Shown here piece after piece: positions 6,284 to 15,558 of a stretch of 19,039 nucleotides of DNA (the first letter of the stretch is position 1; each line of letters opens with the position of its first letter). Below the pieces are notes generated by a model that saw nothing but the letters and a program-made list of their open reading frames with translations, ran no database searches and was not told the DNA's origin. Origin of the DNA: Bacteroidales bacterium UBA3709. GTDB taxonomy: Bacteria > Bacteroidota > Bacteroidia > Bacteroidales > UBA932. The stretch covers positions 1 to 19,039 of the forward strand of contig DFIA01000011.1 of NCBI GenBank assembly GCA_002372015.1. The letters run 5' to 3'. Both the position numbers and the translations under genes were made by a program.

Positions 6284-9200
6284 CTATCTAATTTCTTTCA
6301 ACAGATCTCTTACGGCGGCTTCTAACTGAGGGTCTTTGCCTGCAAGAAAATCGTTATAAGGCAACTCTACTTTTACATCTGGATAGAACTGAGTATTCTC
6401 TGTAACCTTTCCGTCTGTTCCCATAGAGGCTATCATTGGAATACCGAAAACAATGGTTGGATCTATCTGTGTTTCCCACCATACTGCGGTACCGGTTCCC
6501 GGCACAGGCATACCATACACCTTACCTATTTTATTCTGCTGATATACAAATGGGAACATAAATGCATCTGAATAGTTACCTTCGCAAGTAAGCACTGCAC
6601 TTGGTTTCTGCCATCTTCCTAAAGGTTCGCCATCATCAAGAAGTTCTCCCTGAGGGGCATAACGCATATATGTTTTAGCACCAAGCAGGGTTACCAACTC
6701 ATCGTGCAGCCAACCGCCACCATTAAAACGAGTATCTACCACAACTGCTTGTTTCTTCACATGCTTACCCATCAGGCGGTTATAAATAACCTGATAACTT
6801 GGCTGATTCATTCCCTCTACATGCACATAACCAATTTTGCCGCCAGAGAGTTTATCTACCATAGCCTCAAGCTTTCTTACCCACCACTCATATAGCAATT
6901 TGTTTAAAGATGTTTCAGGTACAGGGCGAAGTGTTTGTGTAAAAGTAGTTCCGGATGTAGATTTTACGCTTACCACAGTGTTTACTCCTGCAAGATTGTT
7001 CAGGTACTTGTTATAGTTTTCGGAAGCAGATATTTTCTGACCGTTAATAGCTGTAATCACATCGCCAGGACGAATTTTATTAGACAATTTATCTGCAGGA
7101 CCTGCCGGAATTATTGCAGACACCTTTATACCTTCTCCTGTGTATGTTTCGTCAAAGAGCATACCAAAGTTAGCTGTAACATCGCCACCTGTAAGTGCTC
7201 TGGCTGCATAATATCTTCCTCCTGTATGAGAGGCATTAAGTTCGCCCAACAATTCGCTTATCAGAACTTGGAAATCATAGTTGTTGTTGATATAAGGGAG
7301 GAACTTTGCATATTCATCGTGATACATCTTCCAGTTGATGCCATGAATCGTAGGATCGTAGAATTTCTTTTTAACTTGCAACCACATGTGGTCGAACATA
7401 TATGCACGTTCCCCCGCTGCATCTAACTCCATCTTGCCTGCAATTGCAATAGGCTTCAACATTCCGCTCATTACATCTATCTTTACAGGCACACCGTTTC
7501 TAAGGCCAAAAATATTCTTTTCGTCTTTGCTAAGCTCCATGGAGAACATCTGACCTACAGAGCCTTGGCCTACACGCTTGCTTTCGCGGCTACGTGTATC
7601 GCTGCTCCAGAGTTCCATTCCTTTTTCTCCAGCTTTTAGATAGTAAACCTTCTTGCCATCCTTGGTTATAACATAGTTGGAAGGACGCCCGTCTGTGCGT
7701 ATTTCTGCTATACGGGTTTCTATCATGTCGAAGTCGTCGAATACAATCGGCTTCACATCTTTCTTAGGCTCTGGGCGTTTGGCTTCTTTCTTATCGCCCG
7801 GCTTGCCTTCCGGCTTATCTCCCGTTGCTGGTTTTGCCTTTTCTGCTTTTTCTTTCTCTTCTAAAAGTTCAAAATCGCCCTTAGACAACATAAATCTATC
7901 GTAAGATTCTTTATCGAAGAATGCTGCTCTCAAACCACCTTGCTGACCTGAACCAATATATGTCATTGCCTGACCGCCAAAAGCAAACTTAGCGGCTCTT
8001 TCTCCGTATGCGCTGTTTACAGGATAGCGGATTTCGCCACCGTCTGCACTGATAAGGGCGGTAGCTCCACCTCTCATCATATTCTTCTGGTCATCTACAA
8101 GAAGCCACTTGCTGTCTGGCGACCAAGAATATCCCCAATCTCCATCGCGATAAGAATGATTATGGCCCTTAGGTAATACGGTAACAACCTTCTTACTCTT
8201 GAGGTCCATTACTTTAAGAGTGTTACGCTCGCTTATGTAGGCCAGTTTCTTTCCGTCTGGAGAGACCTCCGGCATAAAATTGTCTTTTCCATCGGCAATA
8301 ACCTTATCTATGTTTACCAATGTAGAAGCGTAGAAATATTTTTCGGTAGTATCTTTTAGAGTAGCCTTGCAGATATGCCAGTTGCCATCTACCTCGGCAG
8401 AGAAATATATAGCCTTGCCGTCTGGAGCCCAAGATATCATTCTCTCTTGGTATGAAGTATTTGTAATTCTCTTTGTGCGAGCATCGTTTACTCCTACCAC
8501 AAATAGTTCTCCTCTGTTTATCAAAGCTATCTCTTTACCGTTAGGGCTTACTGCCATTTCTGTTGCATTATTGATATTCAGGTTTCTGATTTTCTGATAA
8601 CCTGCATTATCTGCTATATATACATTTAGCTTTCTGGCTTTCTGCCCGTCTTTAATAGTGTAGATATCACCTTTCCAAACAAATGCAAGAGTACCATTCT
8701 TGGCTATGCTGATTTCTCTTACAGGAAAATCTTTAAAATCTGTAAGCTGCACCTTACTGCCCGAAGACAAGTCTTGCTTAAATAGATTGAGGGCATTGTT
8801 GGTCTTACCCAAGGTCATTTCAGATATATAATACACAGAACCGCCATCTGGGCTGAATACCGGATCGAGGTTTTCTCCTTCGTAAGTGCTAACCTTGGTA
8901 TAGGTGTTGGCTTTGATGTCATAAACCCATATATCTCTTGTTACAGAAGATGTATGATGCTTTCTCCAAGGGTCTTCATAGCCCTTTTTATCCTGAAACA
9001 CTATCTGAGTTCCGCTTGCATTAAAGTTAGCCTCATCTGCACCTGCTGCTGTTACAAGAATAGGGCGTCCGCCTACTGCCGGTATCTTGTATAGGTTCTT
9101 AAACATATTAGACGGAAAACGTATGCTTTCTGCTGGAGCAAACCTTCCGCTTGCAAACAACACATGCTTTCCGTCCGGAGTAAAGTCCATAGGATAGTCT

Positions 9201-9550
9201 GCGGTAGAATTATAGGTAAGTCTGACAGGAACACCGCCCGTGGCAGGCATTACGAACACATCAAAATTACCATAAATATCAGAAGCATAAGCTATTTGCT
9301 TTCCATCACGACTCCACACAGGATATCCACTATAGTTGTCGCCGCTGGTAATAGGAGTAGCTAAGCCACCATCTGCAGAAACCTTATACAGATTCCCCAT
9401 GTAGCCAAAAACAATTTGAGACGCATCTGGAGAAATGGCCGGAGTTCTCAACCACCTTACCTCCTGCTGTGCGCTTGATACATTGATAGATGCAAAAAGC
9501 ATCAGGGCCGCCGCAGCAACCGAAAAAAATCTTTTATAAAATATACTCAT
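6284..9550 (-). CDS. Tricorn-type S41 peptidase (beta-propeller, PDZ, tail-specific protease)
   Basis: A 1088-aa exported protease homologous to Tricorn. Residues 1-27 form a signal peptide (SSA-Q). Residues about 30-570 are TolB/WD40-like propeller blades with repeated SPDGK-type turns. A Lys/Glu/Pro-rich low-complexity linker covers about 572-610, inside or after the second propeller. A PDZ domain follows at about 797-870 (GEGIKVSAIIPAGPA, IRPGDVITAINGQ), and the C-terminal S41 core carries DTRFNGGGW and GNYSDAF. The likely catalytic residues are His775 (NASHTGG), Ser994 and Glu1051. The His-Ser distance of 219 residues equals that in Thermoplasma Tricorn (His746, Ser965), and Ser to Glu is 57 versus 58. 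It probably degrades peptides in the periplasm. The gene stands alone, with its own terminator and a weak promoter. The Tricorn name is by architecture; function in Bacteroidota is inferred. Confidence 0.9.
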   Translation of the reverse strand: MSIFYKRFFSVAAAALMLFASINVSSAQQEVRWLRTPAISPDASQIVFGYMGNLYKVSADGGLATPITSGDNYSGYPVWSRDGKQIAYASDIYGNFDVFVMPATGGVPVRLTYNSTADYPMDFTPDGKHVLFASGRFAPAESIRFPSNMFKNLYKIPAVGGRPILVTAAGADEANFNASGTQIVFQDKKGYEDPWRKHHTSSVTRDIWVYDIKANTYTKVSTYEGENLDPVFSPDGGSVYYISEMTLGKTNNALNLFKQDLSSGSKVQLTDFKDFPVREISIAKNGTLAFVWKGDIYTIKDGQKARKLNVYIADNAGYQKIRNLNINNATEMAVSPNGKEIALINRGELFVVGVNDARTKRITNTSYQERMISWAPDGKAIYFSAEVDGNWHICKATLKDTTEKYFYASTLVNIDKVIADGKDNFMPEVSPDGKKLAYISERNTLKVMDLKSKKVVTVLPKGHNHSYRDGDWGYSWSPDSKWLLVDDQKNMMRGGATALISADGGEIRYPVNSAYGERAAKFAFGGQAMTYIGSGQQGGLRAAFFDKESYDRFMLSKGDFELLEEKEKAEKAKPATGDKPEGKPGDKKEAKRPEPKKDVKPIVFDDFDMIETRIAEIRTDGRPSNYVITKDGKKVYYLKAGEKGMELWSSDTRSRESKRVGQGSVGQMFSMELSKDEKNIFGLRNGVPVKIDVMSGMLKPIAIAGKMELDAAGERAYMFDHMWLQVKKKFYDPTIHGINWKMYHDEYAKFLPYINNNYDFQVLISELLGELNASHTGGRYYAARALTGGDVTANFGMLFDETYTGEGIKVSAIIPAGPADKLSNKIRPGDVITAINGQKISASENYNKYLNNLAGVNTVVSVKSTSGTTFTQTLRPVPETSLNKLLYEWWVRKLEAMVDKLSGGKIGYVHVEGMNQPSYQVIYNRLMGKHVKKQAVVVDTRFNGGGWLHDELVTLLGAKTYMRYAPQGELLDDGEPLGRWQKPSAVLTCEGNYSDAFMFPFVYQQNKIGKVYGMPVPGTGTAVWWETQIDPTIVFGIPMIASMGTDGKVTENTQFYPDVKVELPYNDFLAGKDPQLEAAVRDLLKEIR

Positions 9551-9581
9551 AACGGTAGTTTTGGTTTGATAATTCTTAGGC

Positions 9582-9612
9582 TAAAAATAATACACATATA
9601 TTAGACTTACAA
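9582..9612 (-). promoter_or_regulatory. Probable promoter of the Tricorn-like gene
   Basis: On the minus strand TTG (plus-strand CAA at 9610-9612), a 20-bp spacer and TATTTTTA (plus 9582-9589) match the Bacteroidota pattern except for the last base of the -7 box. Predicted start near 9576, giving a leader of about 25 nt. Confidence 0.4.
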
Positions 9613-9616
9613 TAAC

Positions 9617-9624
9617 TAACTTTG
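9617..9624 (+). promoter_or_regulatory. -7 box of the DJ-1-family gene promoter
   Basis: TAACTTTG matches TAnnTTTG. No clear TTG is visible at the usual upstream distance, so only the -7 element is called. It places the transcription start near 9629-9631, which argues against the GTG at 9629 as a start codon. Confidence 0.45.
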
Positions 9625-9652
9625 TTAAGTGCAAACAAAAAAAGAAAAAATT

Positions 9653-10249
9653 ATGAGTAAGGTTTATATTCTACTCGCCCCGGGGTTTGAGATTATAGAG
9701 GCCACTGCCCCAATAGATGTACTCACAAGGTGCGGTATTGAAGTAGAGAAAGTAGCTGTTTTGGATAACAACACAGAGGAAGGGCTGCTGGTAGCTTCCT
9801 CCCACTCAGTGCAAATTAAGGCAGATTCTACACTAACTACAGATGATGATGTTCAAAAAATTATAGATACGGGAGATATGGTAATTCTGCCCGGAGGTTT
9901 TCCGGGTTACGAGAATCTTGCCACAAACAAATTAGTAGGTAAAATTTTAGAAGGCTATAGCAAAGCCGGTAAGTTTATAGCCGCCATCTGCGGGGCTCCC
10001 ACGGCACTTGCGGCTTTTGATATTGATAGAGGCAGCAGAATAACTTGCCACAGCTCTGTAAAAGACAGGGTTACAAAAGACCTCAACAAAAACAAAACCT
10101 ATATATACACAGGAAATGCAGTAGAAACAGACGGTAAGCTTATAACAGGCAAAGGCGCCGGCGTATGCATGGAGTTTGCTTTTGCGTGCGCTGCCGCACT
10201 TACAGACAGTAGCCTTATAGCAGAGACCAAAAAGAAAATGGAAATTTAA
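9653..10249 (+). CDS. DJ-1/PfpI family protein
   Basis: A 198-aa single-domain protein of the DJ-1 superfamily, cytoplasmic. The conserved elements are LAPGFEIIEA near the N-terminus with Glu16, the strand MVILPGGFPGYENL (75-89), and the nucleophile elbow AAICGAPTAL with Cys113. The Glu-Cys pair matches the oxidation-sensing site of human DJ-1 (Glu18, Cys106). Bacterial members act in stress protection, with disputed glyoxalase or deglycase activity; which applies here cannot be told. The ATG at 9653, preceded by an A-rich leader, is chosen over the upstream in-frame GTG at 9629 because that GTG lies at the predicted transcription start. Its stop codon overlaps the stop of the convergent acyltransferase gene, leaving no room for a terminator between them. 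Confidence 0.9.
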   Translation: MSKVYILLAPGFEIIEATAPIDVLTRCGIEVEKVAVLDNNTEEGLLVASSHSVQIKADSTLTTDDDVQKIIDTGDMVILPGGFPGYENLATNKLVGKILEGYSKAGKFIAAICGAPTALAAFDIDRGSRITCHSSVKDRVTKDLNKNKTYIYTGNAVETDGKLITGKGAGVCMEFAFACAAALTDSSLIAETKKKMEI

Positions 10250-11403
10250 ACAGACAATTTATTCAGTACCGGATTGCTATAGACCTTTAGGTAGAGGTTC
10301 ATTAAAGGAAGTAAATTATCGTTCCATCTCGATAGTGTAGCGTGCATTGTATCTGCAAAGTGCTTGTATTCTTCGCTCGTATATTTATCTGTAAACTTAA
10401 ATGTATTATACAGCATATCGTAGGCTATATAATTAGTATTAAACAGTTTATACCCTTCGTAAATTCTTGCGTCTATTACAGAAGCTATATAGGCAAGGGC
10501 TTCGTTCCTATCCATAGAGTCTGCTATCTGCAGTTCTTCCTGCGATATAGGCTCGCACATCTGAATGTGTACCTTACCCTTAGGAGAAAGTATGCCTTCC
10601 ATTATACTCCTTAAATCTTCTCCTTTTTCTTTGATATACGGATGGTCTTGAGTAAGGAACAACTCTCTTACTTTCTGAGTAATACACGTTTCATTCTCGT
10701 ACGAAACCGCCATAGGTACTATATTGAGCATAGAAAAATTCTCGCTAAGTTTTCTTCCTCCCGACAGAGAGAACATTTTAAGTACGGTATGGCTGGTTTT
10801 ATCGTTACCATCTTTGGTTCTTCCGTTGCGCTGTGCTATCCAAACAGATGTATTTCTCTGATTTACAACATATCTTATGTAGCTCGAAAGTTGCAACGAT
10901 GTACGATAAAAGTCTTTGGACGAGCCGCTTCTTACAACCTTGAACATACGGTTGGCCTTGCCTATATCTGATATTATGCCGGGCTGCATTAAGTTATCGC
11001 CAAAGGTAATTTCAGAACAGTCTAAACCACTGTTATACAAAGCTATTTGCAATAAGGCCGCATCTAAAAGAATATCTCTGTGGTTAGAAACAAAAAGATA
11101 GCCCCTATCTTTTTTGAGATTTTCAAAACCACTATATGTAAAACTATCTGTTGTTTTGCTGATTATAGAATTTATAGCATCAAACATAAAGCCTATCTGA
11201 AACTGGCACACGGTTTTATAAGAAGCAAACTCCTGTATCTTGCTCTCAATACTTTTATCACCGTATATGTACTCTATTATCTGAGGAAATACCGCATCTG
11301 TGGCAATCCTCTGCATTGCCGCCGGTATTTCATCGTCTCTAAACGGACGAATATCGTCCCATTGGTCAGACAAATCTTTTGGGCTTAAAGTTCTGATATC
11401 CAT
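10246..11403 (-). CDS. PlsC/GPAT-like acyltransferase, last gene of the polyene operon
   Basis: A 385-aa protein of the glycerol-phosphate acyltransferase superfamily. The N-terminal 90 residues are helical. The catalytic block is FVSNHRDILLDAAL, with His108 and Asp114; the spacing reads HX5D (or uses Asp110 as HXD) in place of the canonical HX4D. Block 2 is DNLMQPG, block 3 VWIAQRNGRTKDGND (187-201), which replaces the usual FPEGTR, and it is followed by SHTVLKM. This variant occurs in a Bacteroidota family usually annotated as glycerol acyltransferase. ATG 11403 is chosen over an upstream TTG at 11412; it lies 5 bp after the stop of the hydrolase gene. The position at the end of the polyene operon suggests a role in lipid assembly of the product, but it could also be a separate lipid gene. 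Confidence 0.75.
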   Translation of the reverse strand: MDIRTLSPKDLSDQWDDIRPFRDDEIPAAMQRIATDAVFPQIIEYIYGDKSIESKIQEFASYKTVCQFQIGFMFDAINSIISKTTDSFTYSGFENLKKDRGYLFVSNHRDILLDAALLQIALYNSGLDCSEITFGDNLMQPGIISDIGKANRMFKVVRSGSSKDFYRTSLQLSSYIRYVVNQRNTSVWIAQRNGRTKDGNDKTSHTVLKMFSLSGGRKLSENFSMLNIVPMAVSYENETCITQKVRELFLTQDHPYIKEKGEDLRSIMEGILSPKGKVHIQMCEPISQEELQIADSMDRNEALAYIASVIDARIYEGYKLFNTNYIAYDMLYNTFKFTDKYTSEEYKHFADTMHATLSRWNDNLLPLMNLYLKVYSNPVLNKLSV

Positions 11404-11408
11404 ATTAT

Positions 11409-12245
11409 TCAAAAAACATTATTATTCAACCACTCTATAAATCTATCGGGCCACCCATAAGCGCCGGAAGTATTACCGGGCCTTACTCCAAAGCCATGTC
11501 CCCCTTTTTGATGAATTTCTACTTTGCAATTTACACCCTTATTTTCTAACTGTGCCGCAAAAATTAAAGAACCTTCTATTTTTACTGTAGGGTCGTCTTT
11601 GCAATGGAGCAGAAATATGGGTGGCATATCGGGAGTAACATTCTCTTCTAAAGATAGTTTATCTATTAGCTCCATATTTCCTCTAAGAAGATGTTTTCTG
11701 GATGCCTCATGCACATAAGGTTCTTTCATAGTAACCACCGGATATATCATGGCAGCAAAAGCCGGACGATAGTTTGCATTGTATTCTATAGCGGCACAGC
11801 CAGATAAATGTCCTCCTGCAGAAAAACCTACCGTGCCTATTTTAGAGGTATCTATACCCAGCCGCTCTGCATTTGATTTCAAATAATCCATAGCCCGCCT
11901 GTAATCTTCTATCTGATGTGGATAATGTGCGCCATAGAAGCCCATCCGGTACCGCAGAACAACAGATACCATACCTTTTGAAGCAAAATATTTTGCCACA
12001 TCGTGTCCTTCTGAATTTATTGCTAAATATGTGTAGCTGCCACCAGGCATCACAATTACCGCAGGCCGCTTATCCAAAGAAGTTGCTTGCGAGTTGTATA
12101 TAAATAATTTTGAACGATGCCTGCCTTCTGTAGCAGATTCATATTTATGCCACAGACGATGAGTCTCCAACAAAGTTTGCGCATAGGCACAGACCCCTGT
12201 CAAAATAAAAAATACTGAGAGGATATATCTGCTATACTGTTTCAT
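11409..12245 (-). CDS. Exported alpha/beta hydrolase (BD-FAE/acetylxylan-esterase-like)
   Basis: A 278-aa exported serine hydrolase. Residues 1-22 are a signal peptide (CAYA-Q). The oxyanion region is VIVMPGGSYTYLAINSEG (63-80), followed by VVLRYRMG. The nucleophile elbow is GFSAGGH with Ser142; the acid lies in HCKDDPTV (Asp217 or Asp218) and the base is His250 in GGHGFG. This arrangement is typical of small esterases such as acetylxylan esterases. The gene overlaps the upstream MMPL fusion gene by 14 bp and is followed after 5 bp by an acyltransferase gene, so it is co-transcribed with the polyene pathway. It might trim or transfer acyl groups on the exported product; this is inference, and a carbohydrate esterase unrelated to the pathway is equally possible from sequence alone. 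Confidence 0.85.
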   Translation of the reverse strand: MKQYSRYILSVFFILTGVCAYAQTLLETHRLWHKYESATEGRHRSKLFIYNSQATSLDKRPAVIVMPGGSYTYLAINSEGHDVAKYFASKGMVSVVLRYRMGFYGAHYPHQIEDYRRAMDYLKSNAERLGIDTSKIGTVGFSAGGHLSGCAAIEYNANYRPAFAAMIYPVVTMKEPYVHEASRKHLLRGNMELIDKLSLEENVTPDMPPIFLLHCKDDPTVKIEGSLIFAAQLENKGVNCKVEIHQKGGHGFGVRPGNTSGAYGWPDRFIEWLNNNVF

Positions 12246-15200
12246 TACTGCTTTTGTATAATCTAAAATCTTTTCTCCTGTTTGCGGCGAAAGCAGAATC
12301 TGAGTAAGTGCTGTCTTTCAGATCTTCGTACCATTCTTCATACAGATGTCTCATTGCCTGAGCCCTTTTAAGGGCATAGCTACCTAAGGTACCCAACTGC
12401 TCAACCGGTACTCTGTCTTTAACCTCTATAATTACCTTACCCCTCCTAAGCAAATGTTCGCCCTTAGGTAAAACTTCTCCCGGACCAAACAGTACGACAG
12501 GAAGAATATCTCTCCCGAGTTCTTCTGCAAGCAAGAAAGCTCCGCTATGAAATTTCATTACAGCACAATTCTTACTTCTGGTTCCTTCCGGAAACACGAG
12601 TAAAAAACTATTATTATTGTTTGGGGCATTGCACTGCATCTTCTCCTTCACCGCCTCAAATCCATCATCTGCACACATATACCCACATCTTCTGACAAAA
12701 TTTCCATAAACAGGTGAATTATAAACCCAACTGTTTGTCATAACTGAAATTTTGGGAGTAAGAGCCAGTAGGTATAGCAAGTCTAAATGAGACTGATGAT
12801 TGCTGATTATTACAACAGGCTCCATTTTGCCAAATAATTTATCTGCTTGTAAAAAAGCCTCCTTGCCGCTGTATATATTGTTACCAACTTTAAGTGAAAA
12901 AGAGACTCGTGGAAGGCCCTTTACAAAAAACCTCATTTTACGGCAGATTAGTTCTCTGAGTTTTAAGCCTGTTAATCTCTTGGAGAATAATGTTATCAGT
13001 TTATACCACAGAGAAACCGCTGTAAATACCGTTAGACTATATGCCGTAACTAAGATATCTGAAATCCTTACAGGAAATATGCGTTCTTCTCTGCTCTTTG
13101 TCATAGATTTGCACACCAAGAACCTGAATAGGACAGGAGGTAGGATAAAAGACAAAGCCACCACGCAAACCATACCTATTACAGCCACAGCTCCCAGAGA
13201 AGCGAGCGCCGGATGAGCGGCAAACATCAAAGAGCCTAAACCTATAAACATAGTTAAGGCAGAAAGAGTTACGCCAGTTTTATAAGAAGATAGCAATGGT
13301 TTTCTATGAGTAAATTCATACTGCAAGCCTTCCACCATAAAGATTGTATAATCGTCTCCGAGCCCAAAGATAAATGTAGCCAGAATAATATTAACTATAT
13401 TAAAGCTAAGGCCAAATATGCCCATAACACCTATTATCCAAATCCAGCTTATTACCATAGGAAGAAATGCCACAAGAGCAAGCTCCAAGCGGCGAAAAGC
13501 TATCCATAAAAAGCAAAATACCAAAACAGAACAAATGGCCAGAACTTTATTAAAATCGGTCTGAAGAATATCTATCATCTTGTCTGTAGTAGAATACGAA
13601 TCAAATAAAAAAGAATCTTCTGCCTTGCCCTCGTATCTGCTGTATAAATCATATATATTGCCTATATTCTCCTTAGGAGTATATAATACATTCATTACAA
13701 GCGTATTAGATAAAGAATCTTCTAATACATAAGAAGATAGCATGGCAGATACGGGAGCAAAAAACTCTTTGGAGCGCACGGTTAACTCTGCGTCTAACAT
13801 CTGCTTAAAACAATCAAAGGCATTTGCATTAAACCCTGCCTCACTCCCATAAGTATCCACAGCCTTCTTTAATGCACTCCCATGCTTCTCTGCAAACTCT
13901 CTCCATCTGGCAAGGCGCTGCCGTTGCTTGGATACAGATGGCAGAAACGGCCCCATACCACTTGTTTTTACTACCTGATTTTCAGATAGCATAGTGTTTA
14001 TAAACCTCTCATTCTTCTCCGATGCCTCAAGGGCTTCATCTAAATTATCTCCTTCTGAAACTGCATAAACAGCCAAGGCTCCGGATGTATTGGTATAAGA
14101 AGCAAGTTCATCTAACAACTGCTGCTGGCGTGGTGCCATAAAATTGATCTTGGTAAAATCGCCACTGAAAGTAACCCTCCGTCCAAAGAAGAAAAAAACA
14201 ACCGTAATTGCCATAAGAATCCAAAATACAAAGCGATTGTTTTCTGGACGCATTGCTGCCCATTTACTCATCCAACCCCTTTCTTGCGGTCTGTAAACCT
14301 TTTCTCCTGCCCAATGAGGCAGAAAAATAATCACAAACAGAATAGCTCCCACAAGAGATATAGCTGAAAAGCGCCCGAAATCACGCATTCCCGAGGCGCT
14401 CATAACCAATAGAGAAAGAAAGGCTCCTACAGTTGTTATATTGCCTATGAGCATCGGCGATACTATCTCACCCAATGTTTTTCTTGCACTGCCTGTAAAG
14501 CCTAAACGGGTGGAATACAAGAGAGAATAATCTACGGCTATGCCGAATATAACTCCACAGGCAGCAAGAGCTATAGCAGAAATAGATGATTGCCAGATTC
14601 TTACAAATGCCAAACCAGCCAATATGCCAAACAACACCGGAAGGCAAATCATCAGCATAGGTTTAACGCTACGGAAATACCACAACAACAGAAGTACTAT
14701 CAGGGCTATAGATATACAGGCACATGTTATTGCATCTTTCTTCATTGTTTGCGCATTCATAACTGCAATTACAGGAGAGCCTGTAAATTCGATCTTTACA
14801 TCTGGATAAGTGGCCGTTACAGAATCTCTGATAGCATAAACCCGGGCAAGCATCCGGCTATTGCCACCTGTTTCGCTTCCGCCAAATGCCGATGAAAAAT
14901 TCATCATTATGGCGCAAGAATCAGGGGTGTACAGATACTCGCCTATTACCTTATAACCGCTCTCTGTGCCAAGCGATGAAAGTTTTGCCATTAGAGCAGA
15001 AGAAAAATTAAAAGGGTCTGCAGCTACAATATCGGAGAGTAATCCATTTGAAGATATAAGTGCTGTTTTTGCTCCTGCCAAAGTATTGCCGAACTCTCCT
15101 TTTGCCACTATATCTTCTATTGCGGAATATTCTGCCGAATCTAAAAAATAAGGCATATTCTCGGCAACAAAAGAGGCCACACTCAACATTTTTGTAGCAT

Positions 15201-15555
15201 CTATTCTAATCATAGGATTTTGCACTCCCTCTATATTGGCTTCTTCAAACCTGTATGCAAAATCGTCTGCGGCTTCTGCCAACTTTTCTATATTTAGAAA
15301 CGTGTCTTTTCCTTTTTCTTTAAGAGAAATAAGAGCTATTACCTTGTCTTGCCTTCTGAGGTTCTGATATATAAACTGGCCCTGTTTATCTGTGCTGCTG
15401 CTACCATACGGAAGAAAAGACGCTATATCCTCATCTAATGAAAGGCTACGCGCCAAAAAACAAAACACCACCACCAATAGCAATGGTATCAAAAAAACAA
15501 GAAAGCGTCTCTTGCCTAAAAAGAAATCGTATATGCAAAGAAATATCTTTTCCAT
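12232..15555 (-). CDS. MMPL/RND-type exporter fused to a PlsC-type acyltransferase
   Basis: A 1107-aa fusion. Residues 1-820 form an MMPL (COG4258-like) exporter: a first helix at about 18-36, an extracytoplasmic domain (about 38-272), a bundle of helices (about 274-415) with GIAVDYSLL (338-346), a second cycle with helix 442-459, an extracytoplasmic domain (about 460-665) and helices to about 815 with GLGDDYTIF (731-739). The Asp residues in these GxxxDY motifs are the proton-relay positions of the family. After a linker, residues about 880-1070 are a PlsC-type acyltransferase with NHQSHLD (His920, Asp925) and FPEGTRS (988-994). In aryl-polyene and flexirubin clusters separate exporter and acyltransferase genes are the rule, so the fusion suggests direct hand-over of the acylated lipid to the exporter. 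The ATG lies 3 bp after the preceding stop. The single open frame argues against a sequencing artefact. Confidence 0.9.
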   Translation of the reverse strand: MEKIFLCIYDFFLGKRRFLVFLIPLLLVVVFCFLARSLSLDEDIASFLPYGSSSTDKQGQFIYQNLRRQDKVIALISLKEKGKDTFLNIEKLAEAADDFAYRFEEANIEGVQNPMIRIDATKMLSVASFVAENMPYFLDSAEYSAIEDIVAKGEFGNTLAGAKTALISSNGLLSDIVAADPFNFSSALMAKLSSLGTESGYKVIGEYLYTPDSCAIMMNFSSAFGGSETGGNSRMLARVYAIRDSVTATYPDVKIEFTGSPVIAVMNAQTMKKDAITCACISIALIVLLLLWYFRSVKPMLMICLPVLFGILAGLAFVRIWQSSISAIALAACGVIFGIAVDYSLLYSTRLGFTGSARKTLGEIVSPMLIGNITTVGAFLSLLVMSASGMRDFGRFSAISLVGAILFVIIFLPHWAGEKVYRPQERGWMSKWAAMRPENNRFVFWILMAITVVFFFFGRRVTFSGDFTKINFMAPRQQQLLDELASYTNTSGALAVYAVSEGDNLDEALEASEKNERFINTMLSENQVVKTSGMGPFLPSVSKQRQRLARWREFAEKHGSALKKAVDTYGSEAGFNANAFDCFKQMLDAELTVRSKEFFAPVSAMLSSYVLEDSLSNTLVMNVLYTPKENIGNIYDLYSRYEGKAEDSFLFDSYSTTDKMIDILQTDFNKVLAICSVLVFCFLWIAFRRLELALVAFLPMVISWIWIIGVMGIFGLSFNIVNIILATFIFGLGDDYTIFMVEGLQYEFTHRKPLLSSYKTGVTLSALTMFIGLGSLMFAAHPALASLGAVAVIGMVCVVALSFILPPVLFRFLVCKSMTKSREERIFPVRISDILVTAYSLTVFTAVSLWYKLITLFSKRLTGLKLRELICRKMRFFVKGLPRVSFSLKVGNNIYSGKEAFLQADKLFGKMEPVVIISNHQSHLDLLYLLALTPKISVMTNSWVYNSPVYGNFVRRCGYMCADDGFEAVKEKMQCNAPNNNNSFLLVFPEGTRSKNCAVMKFHSGAFLLAEELGRDILPVVLFGPGEVLPKGEHLLRRGKVIIEVKDRVPVEQLGTLGSYALKRAQAMRHLYEEWYEDLKDSTYSDSAFAANRRKDFRLYKSSNETV

Positions 15556-15558
15556 CCC

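Noticed and set aside
7740..7860. Repeat-like Lys/Glu/Pro-rich stretch in the Tricorn-like gene
   Set aside because: It is a low-complexity protein linker in an intact reading frame, not a DNA repeat with conserved units.
9629..9652. Upstream GTG start for the DJ-1-family gene
   Set aside because: The GTG coincides with the predicted transcription start, and the eight extra residues are not part of the DJ-1 fold; ATG 9653 begins right at the first strand.
11404..11412. TTG start three codons upstream for the acyltransferase gene
   Set aside because: It would overlap the previous stop and adds only three residues; the ATG at 11403 is stronger.
12800..13216. Plus-strand open frame of 138 codons inside the MMPL fusion gene
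   Set aside because: Antisense shadow of the linker and acyltransferase region, without start signals or recognisable domains.
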